NCBI RefSeq assembly: GCF_023016085.1 | Contig: NZ_JALKBF010000001.1 | Span: 1,674,001 to 1,738,000 of the forward strand | Reading direction: 5' to 3' | Length of the DNA stretch: 64,000 nt | Source: Aliiroseovarius sp. F47248L | GTDB taxonomy: Bacteria; Pseudomonadota; Alphaproteobacteria; Rhodobacterales; Rhodobacteraceae | Part shown: one piece after another, positions 36,856 to 46,657 of the stretch | How the letters are laid out: the number at the start of each line of letters is the position of its first letter | Numbering within the stretch: the first letter of the stretch is position 1 | Notes under the pieces: model-generated | Database searches by the model: none | What the model saw: only the letters and a program-made list of their open reading frames with translations | Told to the model about the DNA's origin: nothing | Translations under genes and position numbers: made by a program

Positions 36856-37004
36856 TCGGTGGCATCCTTGGTCACAGGACCTGCTACGCGCTGGACAACA
36901 TCATGTAGCGGTCTGACGATCTGTCCTGCTACGTCTCCGGAACGTCATGCAAATGACTAGTCAATACCGCATCCGTCGCGTTCTACGACCAGCGGCCTGC
37001 CGTG

Positions 37005-37226
37005 CTAGAACAGCCGCCGGGTCAGCTTTCGCGATTGGCGGGCGCGTTTAGCTATGTCTTTGCCTTGTCCGGCCTGACTGTCGGCGCGGGTGCGTTGTTC
37101 GTCTGTCATCTGTTCGCGCTGCTTTCCCCGGCGCGAGGCCATATCGATCCCCATATCGACACCCTTGTTGACCAAACGGCGAGTCACCTGCCGGATGATC
37201 ATGTTGATGATCTGGTTAGCGTTCAT
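37005..37226 (-). CDS. Unknown 73-residue basic protein
   Basis: The small protein starts MNANQIINMIIRQVTRRLVN. The first 30 residues form an amphipathic or hydrophobic helix, and the rest is rich in Arg, Lys and Gln. AGGAGA is suitably placed before the ATG. It lies downstream of scpB on the same strand and converges with the redox operon. No family is named. Confidence 0.55.
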   Translation of the reverse strand: MNANQIINMIIRQVTRRLVNKGVDMGIDMASRRGKQREQMTDEQRTRADSQAGQGKDIAKRARQSRKLTRRLF

Positions 37227-37308
37227 ATCTGTCTCCTGCCCTTTGGTCGGATGTTAGCTGTAAACTCGGGCAATTTCACGTCGTTTCAAAGATTGGTCGC
37301 AGATAGCA

Positions 37309-37995
37309 TCAATCTTCGAACAACTCGGACTGGCCCTCGGGGCTTTCGTCTTCGTCGTCGGTTTCCGGGCCGGGCATTGCACCGGGCGGCGGTCGACTTT
37401 CCAGCAACCCGGCCGAGCGCAGCTCCTTCAAACCCGGCAGATCGCGGGCGCTTTCCAGCCCGAAGTGGTCCAGAAACTCAGACGTCACAACAAATGTCAC
37501 TGGTCGGCCCGGCGTCATCCGGCGGCGACCGAAACGGATCCACTCCATCTCGATCAATTGGTCGATGGTGCCACGACTAACGGACACGCCGCGGATTTCT
37601 TCAATCTCGGCCCGGGTGACGGGTTGGTGATAGGCGATGATTGCCAGCGTTTCGATGGCCGCGCGCGACAGCTTGCGCGTCTCAACCGTTTCTTTTTGCA
37701 TAAGATAGCCAAGGTCCGGCGCAGTTCGGATCGCCCAGGCATCGCCCACCTTGACCACCGAGACACCGCGCCCCTCGTATCGTTTGCGAAGATACACCAG
37801 AGCTTCTGCAGCATCCGCGCCATGGGGCATACGCGCCTCAAGCTCTTTCACCGTCACTGGATTAGCAGACGCAAACAGGATGGCCTCGACCATGCGTTCC
37901 TGTTCGCCCATCGGTGGGGCTTCGAACAAGCTGTCATTTGCCGCATCCGCACGGCCTTCGCCCGTCACATCATCACGCGTTACATCATCCGTCAT
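37309..37995 (-). CDS. scpB: Segregation and condensation protein B
   Basis: The 228-residue protein has two winged-helix domains, beginning EQERMVEAILFASANPVTVK and including ETLAIIAYHQPVTRAEIEEI and RGVSVSRGTIDQLIE. It forms the SMC-ScpAB complex that compacts and separates chromosomes. The start at 37995 overlaps the end of scpA by 11 nt and has AGGAAA in front; the longer in-frame start at 38058 lies inside scpA. The C-terminal tail is acidic. Confidence 0.95.
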   Translation of the reverse strand: MTDDVTRDDVTGEGRADAANDSLFEAPPMGEQERMVEAILFASANPVTVKELEARMPHGADAAEALVYLRKRYEGRGVSVVKVGDAWAIRTAPDLGYLMQKETVETRKLSRAAIETLAIIAYHQPVTRAEIEEIRGVSVSRGTIDQLIEMEWIRFGRRRMTPGRPVTFVVTSEFLDHFGLESARDLPGLKELRSAGLLESRPPPGAMPGPETDDEDESPEGQSELFED

Positions 37996-38779
37996 TCGAT
38001 TTCCTGCGGATTTGAATGGGGGCGAATACATCGCCTTGTCGAAGTTCAACCGCGCCACGTTTGGCCAGTTCCAACGTGGCTGCGAAATTTGCCGCTGTGG
38101 CAGATCTGCGGCGGGCCGGGTCGGTTTCCCAGCCTTCCGGCAAGTACGAAGTCAGATCGGTCCAGTCGCCCGCATAGCCGATCAACCCGCGCATCCGATC
38201 CAGCGCCTGTTCCATGGTCATCACCGCATCCCGGTCCATGATAAAGGGGCGAAATTCATCTTTGGTGCGAATGCGGGCGTAACCCTGCATCAAATCCAGA
38301 AGGTTCGCGGTATAGGTCACGCGGCGCACACGAGTGACATCTTCGGGAATGCCGCGCGCAAAGAAGTCGCGCCCCAACTGGTCGCGCGCCATCAACTTGG
38401 CGGCGACATCACGCATTCCCTGCAATCGCTCTAGCTGGAAGGCAAGATGGGCGGCCAGTTCTTCGCCGGACGGGCCGTCTTCGGATGGATCAGGGGGCAA
38501 CAACAGGCGAGATTTCAGAAACGCCAGCCACGCGGCCATCACCAGATAATCCGCCGCCAGTTCGATGCGCAGATGACGCGCTTTCTCGACAAATCCCAGA
38601 TATTGTTCGGCCAATTCAAGGACCGAGATCTTGCGCAGGTCGACTTTCTGGGTGCGGCTGAGCGTCAGAAGAAGGTCAAGCGGGCCCTCGAACCCCTCGA
38701 CATCGACGATCAGTGCCTCGGCCGCCAGACGCGCCGAGACCGACATCGCGTCGCTTTCAAATTCTTCAGTCTCGCTCAT
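37985..38779 (-). CDS. scpA: Segregation and condensation protein A
   Basis: The 264-residue kleisin shows FEGPLDLLLTLSRTQKVDL, ISVLELAEQYLGFV and ADYLVMAAWLAFLKSRLLLP. It bridges the SMC heads and binds ScpB. It overlaps nagZ upstream by 14 nt and scpB downstream by 11 nt, the standard order in this family of bacteria. Confidence 0.95.
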   Translation of the reverse strand: MSETEEFESDAMSVSARLAAEALIVDVEGFEGPLDLLLTLSRTQKVDLRKISVLELAEQYLGFVEKARHLRIELAADYLVMAAWLAFLKSRLLLPPDPSEDGPSGEELAAHLAFQLERLQGMRDVAAKLMARDQLGRDFFARGIPEDVTRVRRVTYTANLLDLMQGYARIRTKDEFRPFIMDRDAVMTMEQALDRMRGLIGYAGDWTDLTSYLPEGWETDPARRRSATAANFAATLELAKRGAVELRQGDVFAPIQIRRKSNDG

Positions 38780-39797
38780 CCGTCGCCTGTTCAGACCTCT
38801 GACCTGTCATCAGGGTCTGAAACTCTGCGTCAAGCGCGGAAATGTCAACAGGATCGGGCGTGCGCCGCCATTCAAGCGCAGCATTGGCGCGCTCCAACGC
38901 AGGCCCCGTCAGCTCTCCGGCGGCATCGGCCACTTCTTCCATCTGCTCCAACACACCGTTGCAGTGCAAAACCATGTCGCATCCGGCCTGAAGCGATCTG
39001 CGTGCCCGAAGCGAAAGCGGACCGTCCAACGCCTCCATCGACAGATCGTCAGTTATCAGAAGACCCTCAAATCCGATCTGTTCCCGGATAAGATTGATGA
39101 CTATCGGGCTTTGCGTCGCTGGGTTTTCTGCGTCGATGTCTTCATAAACCACATGTGCAGTCATCCCGATGGGCAATCCCGCCAAAGGCTCAAACGCCAT
39201 GAAATCAGTGCGCCCTAGTTCTTTTGTCTTGGTCTTAACGCGTGGCAATTCCTGATGACTGTCCAGATTGGCGCGCCCCTGTCCGGGAATGTGTTTGACG
39301 ACGGGCAGAATACCGCCTTCCAACAGTGCCTGCGCCACGGTCCCCGCCCGTTCAGCAACACGCACCACGTCCTCGCCATAACAGCGATTGCGCAAGATCG
39401 GATGGGTATCGGTGTTTGCAATATCGGCTACCGGCGCGCAGTTGCCGTCGATTCCAACCGCCAGCAGTTCGTCAGCGATCAGGCGATAACGGATGTAAAG
39501 CGTGCGCAAAGCATCACTTTTGTTGAAATTCACCTGATCCAGTGCTGGAAGCCACTCGCGCCAATGCGGGCCTGTCATCCGGGCCACCCGACCACCTTCT
39601 TGATCAATGAAGATCGGCACGTCCCGTCCAACGGCACCGCGCAGTTCCGCCGTCAGTGCACGAATTTGATCAGGGTTTTCGATGTTGCGGGCAAACAGAA
39701 TGAAGCCCCACGGCTGGGCACGTTCGTAAAAATCACGCTCGGATTGTGATATCCGCGGCCCTTCGCATCCAAAAATATACGCGCCCGGGCTTTGCAT
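38766..39797 (-). CDS. nagZ: Beta-N-acetylhexosaminidase
   Basis: The 343-residue GH3 enzyme starts PGAYIFGCEGP. It shows FIDQEGGRVARM, the conserved KHIPGQGRANLDSHQELP with the catalytic histidine and aspartate, and a TDDLSMEAL nucleophile region. NagZ removes GlcNAc from anhydro-muropeptides in cell-wall recycling in the cytoplasm. Its ATG lies one base after the stop of the SPOR gene, so translation is coupled. Confidence 0.94.
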   Translation of the reverse strand: MQSPGAYIFGCEGPRISQSERDFYERAQPWGFILFARNIENPDQIRALTAELRGAVGRDVPIFIDQEGGRVARMTGPHWREWLPALDQVNFNKSDALRTLYIRYRLIADELLAVGIDGNCAPVADIANTDTHPILRNRCYGEDVVRVAERAGTVAQALLEGGILPVVKHIPGQGRANLDSHQELPRVKTKTKELGRTDFMAFEPLAGLPIGMTAHVVYEDIDAENPATQSPIVINLIREQIGFEGLLITDDLSMEALDGPLSLRARRSLQAGCDMVLHCNGVLEQMEEVADAAGELTGPALERANAALEWRRTPDPVDISALDAEFQTLMTGQRSEQATDERD

Positions 39798-39798
39798 C

Positions 39799-40995
39799 TC
39801 AGCGATTCACAACCGGAATACAGGCCGCTTTTGAAGCCATCAGAACCGAACAGAAGCGACGCGCATCGGCAAGGTCTTCGAAACCCACAGCTCGAAGGCG
39901 ATAGAAGGTTTTACCACCAGATTGGGCTTTTTGGACCACACGCGATTTGCCGGTAAAATAGTCTTCAAACTGCGTCGTCAAACGGTTCCACTCAGCACGG
40001 GCAACATCGGCGCTATCGAACGCGCCAAGCTGAACCAGCCGAGTGCCCGCAGCGACCTGATCCGGCGCAACCTCTGTCGCGACCACGGCGGGAGCAGCAG
40101 GAGGCGTGGCGGCGACACGTGTGGTCAGATCAGCCGGACGGCCTGTTGGGCGCGGCGATTGGCTTACACCAGGAACCGAGGCGGGAATGATTTTCACCGC
40201 AGCGGCGTCGGGCAAGGCCGCAGTTGCGTCCGAAAGTGATGCCAGTGTCGTCTCTTCCGACGCGGCTCCCGAGAGTGGTTCAACATCTGCTGCGATCTGT
40301 TCGGCAATCGCAAGCGCCGCCGCTACGGGATCAACCGAAGCAGAGTCAGCGTCCGGCAGGATGGCAGAGGCTTCATGCAACGGCAGTTCTGCCCCCGGCG
40401 CGGTATCGGTGCGGGTTGCGACTTCGGTTGTCATATCTTCGTCCGCAAGGTCTTCTGGCGCGGGCGCAAGCACCAGACGGTCAGCTGGCGCTGCAGCCTG
40501 ACCTTCAGATTGCACGTCATTCACAGCAAAGCCCTGATGGGCTGCGGATTGACCGCCAGGGTTGTCCGGCTGCACCCGCATAGGTCCTTCCAGCGCCCGC
40601 ACGACGGGAATGCCCGTGACATCGCGCACTGCCAGCTTATACCCCCAAACACCCAGGCCAACGATCAATGCCAGAGACAAGACCGCACCGGAATAGTTGA
40701 CCAACGTACCGAACCCACCGGGCGCAGAAGGTGTGTGGGTTTGCGGCTCATCTTCAGCCATGTTTGCCATCGGGGCGTCATAACCACCTTGGGGATGCTG
40801 CGATGGATGCATTTGCGGTCCACCATGGGCGGGATGAAGATACTGCGACGTGGCTTGATGCACGAACTGCGGCGCTGCCTGACGTGTCGGAGCCACCAAC
40901 GGCGGCTCGGCCCGATGCGGTGACGCATAGCCCTGATCATACTGATTGTTGAACGTTGCCTGACGGGTCCCGGGACCCCAGTTCGCTTCTGCCAT
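39799..40995 (-). CDS. SPOR-domain cell-wall protein
   Basis: The 398-residue protein has a Gln/His/Pro-rich cytoplasmic N terminus of about 100 residues. One transmembrane helix (GAVLSLALIVGLGVWGYKL) follows, then a long Ala/Asp-rich periplasmic linker and a C-terminal SPOR domain (about 320-398: VQLGAFDSADVARAEWNRL). SPOR domains bind denuded peptidoglycan at the septum, suggesting a division role. Its place between argS and nagZ is conserved in alphaproteobacteria. Confidence 0.9.
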   Translation of the reverse strand: MAEANWGPGTRQATFNNQYDQGYASPHRAEPPLVAPTRQAAPQFVHQATSQYLHPAHGGPQMHPSQHPQGGYDAPMANMAEDEPQTHTPSAPGGFGTLVNYSGAVLSLALIVGLGVWGYKLAVRDVTGIPVVRALEGPMRVQPDNPGGQSAAHQGFAVNDVQSEGQAAAPADRLVLAPAPEDLADEDMTTEVATRTDTAPGAELPLHEASAILPDADSASVDPVAAALAIAEQIAADVEPLSGAASEETTLASLSDATAALPDAAAVKIIPASVPGVSQSPRPTGRPADLTTRVAATPPAAPAVVATEVAPDQVAAGTRLVQLGAFDSADVARAEWNRLTTQFEDYFTGKSRVVQKAQSGGKTFYRLRAVGFEDLADARRFCSVLMASKAACIPVVNR

Positions 40996-41099
40996 AATGC
41001 CTCACCTCCGGATGCAAACGCACCGGCCATTACTGGCTCTGTCTGCGTCCCGTTCCGGTTACTGCGTCAACCTCTTGCCTGCCAAAGCTGCCCTTGTGA

Positions 41100-42821
41100 T
41101 CAGCGCATTTCTTCCGCAGGTGTGACGCCCAAAATACCCAAGCCTGACGAAATGACAACGGCTACCGCGCGCGGCAGGGCAATTTTCGCCGCTGATGAGT
41201 CTTTCTTGCCATCCTGAAGGAAGCGAAGTTCCGGCTTGTCATTGCCCCGGTTCCACAAGGCGTGGAAATCGGACGCCAGTTCATAGAGGTAGAAGGCGAT
41301 GCGATGCGGCTCATGCGTGCGTGCCGCGATCTCAACAAGGCGGGGCCATTCGGCAAGTTTCTTGGCCACGGCGATCTCCGCCTCATCCTCGATCTCGGGT
41401 GTGTTGGTAAAGGTGATCCCTTGATCCTCGGCCTTGCGCAGAACCGAGCGGACGCGCGCATGAGCGTATTGCACATAGAACACAGGGTTGTCGCGGCTTT
41501 GCTCCAACACCTTATCGAAGTCAAAATCCAGCGGCGCGTCGTTCTTGCGGGTCAGCATGACAAAGCGGGTCACGTCCGACCCCACCTGCTCGACCACATC
41601 GCGCAAGGTCACAAACGTCCCCGCCCGCTTCGACATCTTGAACGGCTCGCCATTCTTGTAAAGCTTCACAAGCTGCGTCAGCTTGATATCCAACGGCACC
41701 CGCCCATCCGACAGTGCCGACACCGCCGCCTTCATCCGCTTGACATAGCCGCCATGATCGGCACCGAACACGTCGATCAGCGCGTCAAATCCGCGTTCGA
41801 CCTTGTCAAAGTGATAGGCAATGTCAGGCGCGAAATAGGTCCAGCTACCGTCCGATTTCTTCACCGGGCGATCCACGTCATCACCGTGATCGGTGGATTT
41901 GAACAGAGTCTGCTCGCGCGGCTCCCAATCTTCGGGCTTCTTGCCTTTGGGCGGTTCCAGAACGCCTTCGTAGATCAAGCCTTTGCTCTCAAGTGCCCCT
42001 AACGCATCTTCGATCCGGCCTGTGCCATAGAGCGATTTTTCCGAGAAGAAGACATCCATCTTCACCCCCAGCATCGCCAAATCCTCGCGGATCAGGTCCA
42101 GCATCTTGTCGGTCGCGAACTCACGGATTTCAGCCAGCCAGAATTGCTCGCCCTTGCCAACGAACGCATCGCCCACCTTGTCTTTCAACGCCTGCCCGAC
42201 AGGCACCAGATAATCGCCCGGATAGGTGCCGTCCTCGAACGCCACCTCCTGACCATGTGCCTCCAGATACCGCAAATAGACCGAGCGCGCCAAAACATCG
42301 ACCTGCGCCCCACCATCGTTGATATAGTATTCCCGCGTCACCTCGTGACCCGAGAAATCCAGAAGGCTCGCCAACGCATCGCCGAACACCGCGCCGCGCG
42401 TGTGGCCCACATGCAAAGGACCGGTCGGGTTCGCCGAGACATATTCCACATTTACCTTCTGCCCCGCCCCCATGGACGAGCGGCCATAACCGTCACCACC
42501 AAGAATGTCCTCAACCAGTTTTGCCCAGATTGATGCATCCAGCCGCAGGTTCAAAAAACCCGGCCCGGCCACCTCGGCCACTTTGATGCGATCATCGGCG
42601 GCCAGCTTTTCTGTCAACGCCTCTGCAATATCGCGCGGTTTCATCTTGGCGGGCTTGGCCAGAACCATCGCCGCATTGGTTGCCATATCCCCATGGGCTG
42701 CATCGCGCGGCGGCTCGACCGCCACGTTGTCAAAGCTCAGCCCCTCGGGCAATGCACCCTCGGCAACCATCGCATTCAGCGCGTCGATGACAAGGCTGCG
42801 AATATCGGCAAACAAGTTCAT
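41100..42821 (-). CDS. argS: Arginyl-tRNA synthetase
   Basis: The 573-residue class I synthetase has an N-terminal Add-1 domain, the HIGH motif as HVGHT in [20 protein letters not shown], the KMSKS motif as FKMSKRAGT near residue 380, and a C-terminal DALR anticodon-binding domain. It charges tRNA-Arg in the cytoplasm. It lies between dgt and the SPOR gene. Confidence 0.97.
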   Translation of the reverse strand: MNLFADIRSLVIDALNAMVAEGALPEGLSFDNVAVEPPRDAAHGDMATNAAMVLAKPAKMKPRDIAEALTEKLAADDRIKVAEVAGPGFLNLRLDASIWAKLVEDILGGDGYGRSSMGAGQKVNVEYVSANPTGPLHVGHTRGAVFGDALASLLDFSGHEVTREYYINDGGAQVDVLARSVYLRYLEAHGQEVAFEDGTYPGDYLVPVGQALKDKVGDAFVGKGEQFWLAEIREFATDKMLDLIREDLAMLGVKMDVFFSEKSLYGTGRIEDALGALESKGLIYEGVLEPPKGKKPEDWEPREQTLFKSTDHGDDVDRPVKKSDGSWTYFAPDIAYHFDKVERGFDALIDVFGADHGGYVKRMKAAVSALSDGRVPLDIKLTQLVKLYKNGEPFKMSKRAGTFVTLRDVVEQVGSDVTRFVMLTRKNDAPLDFDFDKVLEQSRDNPVFYVQYAHARVRSVLRKAEDQGITFTNTPEIEDEAEIAVAKKLAEWPRLVEIAARTHEPHRIAFYLYELASDFHALWNRGNDKPELRFLQDGKKDSSAAKIALPRAVAVVISSGLGILGVTPAEEMR

Positions 42822-42968
42822 GGGTATGGTCCTTTTCTCTCCGCCGCACTCCTAGCAGCCCCGCTCCAAAGGTCAAGCAACGCGAGCGATGGAACACAGG
42901 CTAGCCGGTTTCTTCTGGCTCAAAATATCCCAAGGGTGAGGGACACCGTCCCGAGGGGGCAGCGCCCC

Positions 42969-44111
42969 CTAGCCCCCCAATCCCAACCGTTTGTGTTCCT
43001 GAAGGGCGAAACGGTCGGTCATCCCGGCAATGTAGTCCGCCACCAGACGCGCCAGACGGCGGTCACTGGTGGCAGCTTCGATCTCGGCCCGCCATTCGCC
43101 GGGCAGATCGGAGGGGACTGCACGATAATGTGCAAACAAGTCTTCGACGACCCGTGTCACCCGCTCGCGCATCGCTACAACCGATGGCGCACGATACATA
43201 CGCGTGAACAGGAATTCCCGAATAACCTTCAGATCTGCCCACAGCGCAGGCGAGAACCGGATGACCGCATGATCCAATGCACGAATATCTTCGACCGATT
43301 GAGGCCCTGCCTCTTCCAACAAAGCCTGCGAGGTGGTCAGCACATCTTCGACCATCACGCCGAACACCCGGCGCAGTGCCTCGTGTCGACGGCGGCCTGC
43401 ATCCAGACCGGGATAAAGCGCATCCACCTCGGCTATTGCGGGTCCGACAATCGGGAGCTCGGCGATCTCATCCATGTCAAACAGTCCCGCGCGCAACCCG
43501 TCATGCAGGTCGTGATTGTTATAGGCGATATCGTCGGCCAGCGCGGCGGCCTGTGCCTCGGCGCCTGCATGGGTGTGCAGTTCCAGATCGTGGCGCGCGT
43601 TATATTCCGCCAGTGCAGGTGGCAGATCGCCCGTCACGGGTCCGTTATGTTTCGCAATCCCTTCAAGGGTTTCCCATGTCAGGTTCAACCCGTCCCATTC
43701 CGCATAGTGACGTTCCAGCGAGGTCACGATCTTCAACGCCTGCGCGTTGTGATCAAAGCCGCCAAAGGGGGCCATCATCGCGTCCAGCGCATCTTCGCCC
43801 GTATGCCCAAAGGGTGTGTGTCCCAGATCATGGGCCAGCGCCACGGCCTCGGTCAGATGACTGTTCAGCCCCAGCGCACCTGCTATGGTGCGTGCCACCT
43901 GTGCCACTTCGATCGAGTGGGTCAACCGCGTTCGGAAATAATCGCCCTCGTGTTCCACGAACACCTGCGTCTTGTGCTTCAACCTGCGAAAAGCGGAGCT
44001 ATGGATGATCCTGTCGCGATCTCGTTGAAACGGTTCGCGAAAGGCGCTTTCGCCTTCGTCATAGAGCCGCCCCCGGCTGCCACCGGGATGGGTTGCATAA
44101 ATGGCGAGCAT
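42969..44111 (-). CDS. dgt: dGTP triphosphohydrolase-like HD protein
   Basis: The 380-residue protein shows the HD-domain metal ligands: RLKHKTQVFV, RTRLTHSIEVAQVAR and ALAHDLGHTPFGHTGE. The dGTPase-like family cleaves dNTPs to nucleosides and tripolyphosphate. Alphaproteobacterial members are the shorter type, and their nucleotide preference is not readable. It is divergent from erpA. Confidence 0.9.
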   Translation of the reverse strand: MLAIYATHPGGSRGRLYDEGESAFREPFQRDRDRIIHSSAFRRLKHKTQVFVEHEGDYFRTRLTHSIEVAQVARTIAGALGLNSHLTEAVALAHDLGHTPFGHTGEDALDAMMAPFGGFDHNAQALKIVTSLERHYAEWDGLNLTWETLEGIAKHNGPVTGDLPPALAEYNARHDLELHTHAGAEAQAAALADDIAYNNHDLHDGLRAGLFDMDEIAELPIVGPAIAEVDALYPGLDAGRRRHEALRRVFGVMVEDVLTTSQALLEEAGPQSVEDIRALDHAVIRFSPALWADLKVIREFLFTRMYRAPSVVAMRERVTRVVEDLFAHYRAVPSDLPGEWRAEIEAATSDRRLARLVADYIAGMTDRFALQEHKRLGLGG

Positions 44112-44240
44112 ACTGCCCCCTTCTGCCTGTCACCGCTGGCACACCGGGATGTCCCGTCCCAAACACACCTTCCAGGCGTCTTGTCGCGCGCCCGTGGCAC
44201 CCCTATATTCCCTTTGGCGTGAACATGAAATGGAATTCCA

Positions 44241-44570
44241 ATGGACCTGACCCTACCCCCTACCGTCACCGACCGCGCATTCGCGCGTCTGGCCGAAATC
44301 GGCGCGGGTGCTCAAGGCAAAGCCCTGCGGGTGGCCGTTGAAGGTGGCGGATGCTCAGGGTTTCAATATGACATTTCGCTGGACGACCCAGCCGAGGGCG
44401 ACCTTGTGCTGGCAGGCGCGGGCGAACAAGTGGTGGTGGACGAGGTGTCCCTGCCGTTTCTGGCTAACGCGACGATTGATTTCAGCGAAGAGCTGATTGG
44501 CGCGCGGTTCATTGTGAACAATCCGAATGCCTCGGCGTCCTGCGGCTGCGGCACATCCTTCTCGATGTAA
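44241..44570 (+). CDS. erpA: Iron-sulfur cluster insertion protein ErpA
   Basis: The 109-residue A-type carrier has the three conserved cysteines in VEGGGCSGFQYDI and the C-terminal SASCGCGTSFSM. It delivers Fe-S clusters to target enzymes. The divergent dgt-erpA pair is common in alphaproteobacteria. It is the second A-type carrier gene in the window, after the one at 8956. Confidence 0.92.
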   Translation: MDLTLPPTVTDRAFARLAEIGAGAQGKALRVAVEGGGCSGFQYDISLDDPAEGDLVLAGAGEQVVVDEVSLPFLANATIDFSEELIGARFIVNNPNASASCGCGTSFSM

Positions 44571-44610
44571 TCCCCTTCCGATTGCCGACTGAATTGGCTA
44601 GGTGCAGCCC

Positions 44611-45804
44611 ATGAATACCGATTGGGACACCATAATCATTGGCGCGGGCGCGGCTGGGCTTTTCTGCGCACCCTTCGCGGCAGCGAGCGGCAAGCACGTG
44701 CTGGTGATCGACCACGCCGCCAAACCCGGCGAAAAAATCCGAATTTCAGGCGGTGGGCGCTGCAATTTCACTAATATGCACGCGGAACCCGCGAATTTCA
44801 CCGGCCAGAACCCGCATTTCCACAAATCCGCGCTCGCACGATACACCCAATGGGATTTCATCGCGATGATCGACCGCGCCGGGATAGCGTGGCATGAAAA
44901 GACGCTTGGGCAATTGTTTTGCGACGGGAAATCCACGCAAATCATAGACCTGCTGGTTCGGAACCTGAAGGATGCAGGGGCCGAGTTGCGTTTGTCCACC
45001 TCGGTTGAAACTGTGACCCAGTCAGATGGCGGCTTCGCACTGGACACCACGGCGGGTCCATTGACCTGCCGCAACCTCGTCCTTGCCACGGGCGGCAAGT
45101 CGATCCCCAAGATGGGCGCAACCGGTTTTGCCTATGACATCGCCCGCCAGTTCGGCCACGAGGTCATCGAACCACGCCCTGCACTCGTTCCCCTGACCTT
45201 CCCCGAAGGCCGCTTTGCCGCCCTGTCAGGCGTGTCACTGCCCGTCCGCGTCTGGACCGACCGTGCGTGCTTTGACGAGGCGATGCTGTTCACCCATCGC
45301 GGTCTGTCCGGGCCTGCGATCCTGCAAATCTCATCCTTCTGGCGCGAGGGTGAACCAATCCATATTGACCTGACCGGCGGGCGCGACCTGTTCACCACGC
45401 TCCGCTATCAACGGCAGGCCGAGGGGCGGCGACAGATCTCGACCGAACTGGCGCGCCATCTGCCTGCACGTCTGGTGGAGTTTCTGACGACGGACTGGGC
45501 CGACCAGTTCGACATGACTGCGCGTCTGGCAGACCAGTCAGACACCGCGTTGCGCGCGCTGACCGACCAATTGTCTGACTGGAAGCTGACCCCGTCCGGG
45601 TCCGAGGGCTATCGCACCGCCGAAGTCACGCTGGGCGGTATCGCCACCAAAGGGATCGACAGCAAGTCCATGATGTCAAAAACCGTCCCCGGCCTCTACT
45701 TCATCGGGGAATGCGTGGATGTGACAGGCTGGCTTGGCGGGTTCAACTTTCAATGGGCGTGGTCCAGCGCCCACGCCGCCGGGCAGCATATCGCCGAGGC
45801 CTGA
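44611..45804 (+). CDS. BaiN/HI0933-type NAD(P)/FAD-dependent oxidoreductase
   Basis: The 397-residue flavoprotein has an N-terminal Rossmann motif TIIIGAGAAGLFCAPFAAAS, followed by the family signature KIRISGGGRCNFTN. A C-terminal FAD site is in GLYFIGECVDVTGWLGGFN. The physiological substrate is unknown. The ATG at 44611 is preferred over the GTG at 44602. It follows erpA by 40 nt. Confidence 0.88.
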   Translation: MNTDWDTIIIGAGAAGLFCAPFAAASGKHVLVIDHAAKPGEKIRISGGGRCNFTNMHAEPANFTGQNPHFHKSALARYTQWDFIAMIDRAGIAWHEKTLGQLFCDGKSTQIIDLLVRNLKDAGAELRLSTSVETVTQSDGGFALDTTAGPLTCRNLVLATGGKSIPKMGATGFAYDIARQFGHEVIEPRPALVPLTFPEGRFAALSGVSLPVRVWTDRACFDEAMLFTHRGLSGPAILQISSFWREGEPIHIDLTGGRDLFTTLRYQRQAEGRRQISTELARHLPARLVEFLTTDWADQFDMTARLADQSDTALRALTDQLSDWKLTPSGSEGYRTAEVTLGGIATKGIDSKSMMSKTVPGLYFIGECVDVTGWLGGFNFQWAWSSAHAAGQHIAEA

Positions 45805-45868
45805 AACCCATCGCTTGCACCCCCGTCCGTTTGCGCCCACATTGGCCGCCAAACACAGGAGGGGCTTC

Positions 45869-46648
45869 ATGAAAATTGCCAGTTTCAACATCAACGGTAT
45901 CAAAGCGCGTTTGCCCGCGCTGATGGACTGGCTGGACGAGGCGCAACCTGATGTGGCGATCTTGCAGGAGATCAAGTCGATCGACGAGAATTTCCCGCGC
46001 GAAGCCTTTGAGGACAAAGGGTATAATGTCGAAACCCACGGACAGAAAAGCTTCAATGGTGTGGCGCTTCTGTCCAAGCTGCCGCTGGAGGATGTGACGC
46101 GCGGCCTGCCCGGTGACGACGACGACGAACAGGCACGCTATATCGAGGCGACGGTCGTGGGCGATCACGCGGTGCGCATCTGTGGCCTCTACCTGCCCAA
46201 CGGCAACCCGGTGCCGGGGCCGAAATACGATTACAAACTGGCGTGGATGGACCGCTTGCGTGCCCGAGCCGAGGAATTGCTGGCGGATGAGATGCCGTTC
46301 CTGATGGCCGGGGATTACAACATCATTCCCCAGCCCGAAGACGCAGCCCACCCCGAGGCCTGGATCGACGACGCGCTCTTCCGAACCGAAAGTCGCGAGG
46401 CTTGGCGCAAGATCTTGAACCTTGGCCTGACCGAAGCCTTCCGCGCTCGCAATCAAGCCCGCGAACACTACACTTTTTGGGATTTCCAGCGCGGCGCGTG
46501 GCAGCGCAATGATGGTATTCGCATCGACCATTTCCTGCTGTCGCCAGAATGCGCCGATCTTCTGACCGACTGTCAGATTGACAAGGATGTACGCGGACGC
46601 GAAAAGCCGTCGGATCACGTTCCGATCTGGGTTGAGTTAGCGGCATAA
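45869..46648 (+). CDS. xth: Exodeoxyribonuclease III (AP endonuclease)
   Basis: The 259-residue enzyme starts MKIASFNINGIKARLPAL. It shows the metal-binding LQEIKSID, the catalytic GDYNIIP, and the C-terminal SDHVPIW. It repairs abasic sites and 3' blocks. AGGAGGGG precedes the ATG at 45869. The upstream in-frame extension falls inside the preceding flavoprotein gene. Confidence 0.95.
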   Translation: MKIASFNINGIKARLPALMDWLDEAQPDVAILQEIKSIDENFPREAFEDKGYNVETHGQKSFNGVALLSKLPLEDVTRGLPGDDDDEQARYIEATVVGDHAVRICGLYLPNGNPVPGPKYDYKLAWMDRLRARAEELLADEMPFLMAGDYNIIPQPEDAAHPEAWIDDALFRTESREAWRKILNLGLTEAFRARNQAREHYTFWDFQRGAWQRNDGIRIDHFLLSPECADLLTDCQIDKDVRGREKPSDHVPIWVELAA

Positions 46649-46657
46649 GGACCTGAC

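Noticed and set aside
36856..37004. Repeated CCTGCTACG near 36880 and 36928, considered as an attachment site
   Set aside because: Only nine bases are shared, no integrase is present and the copies are too close to bound an element.
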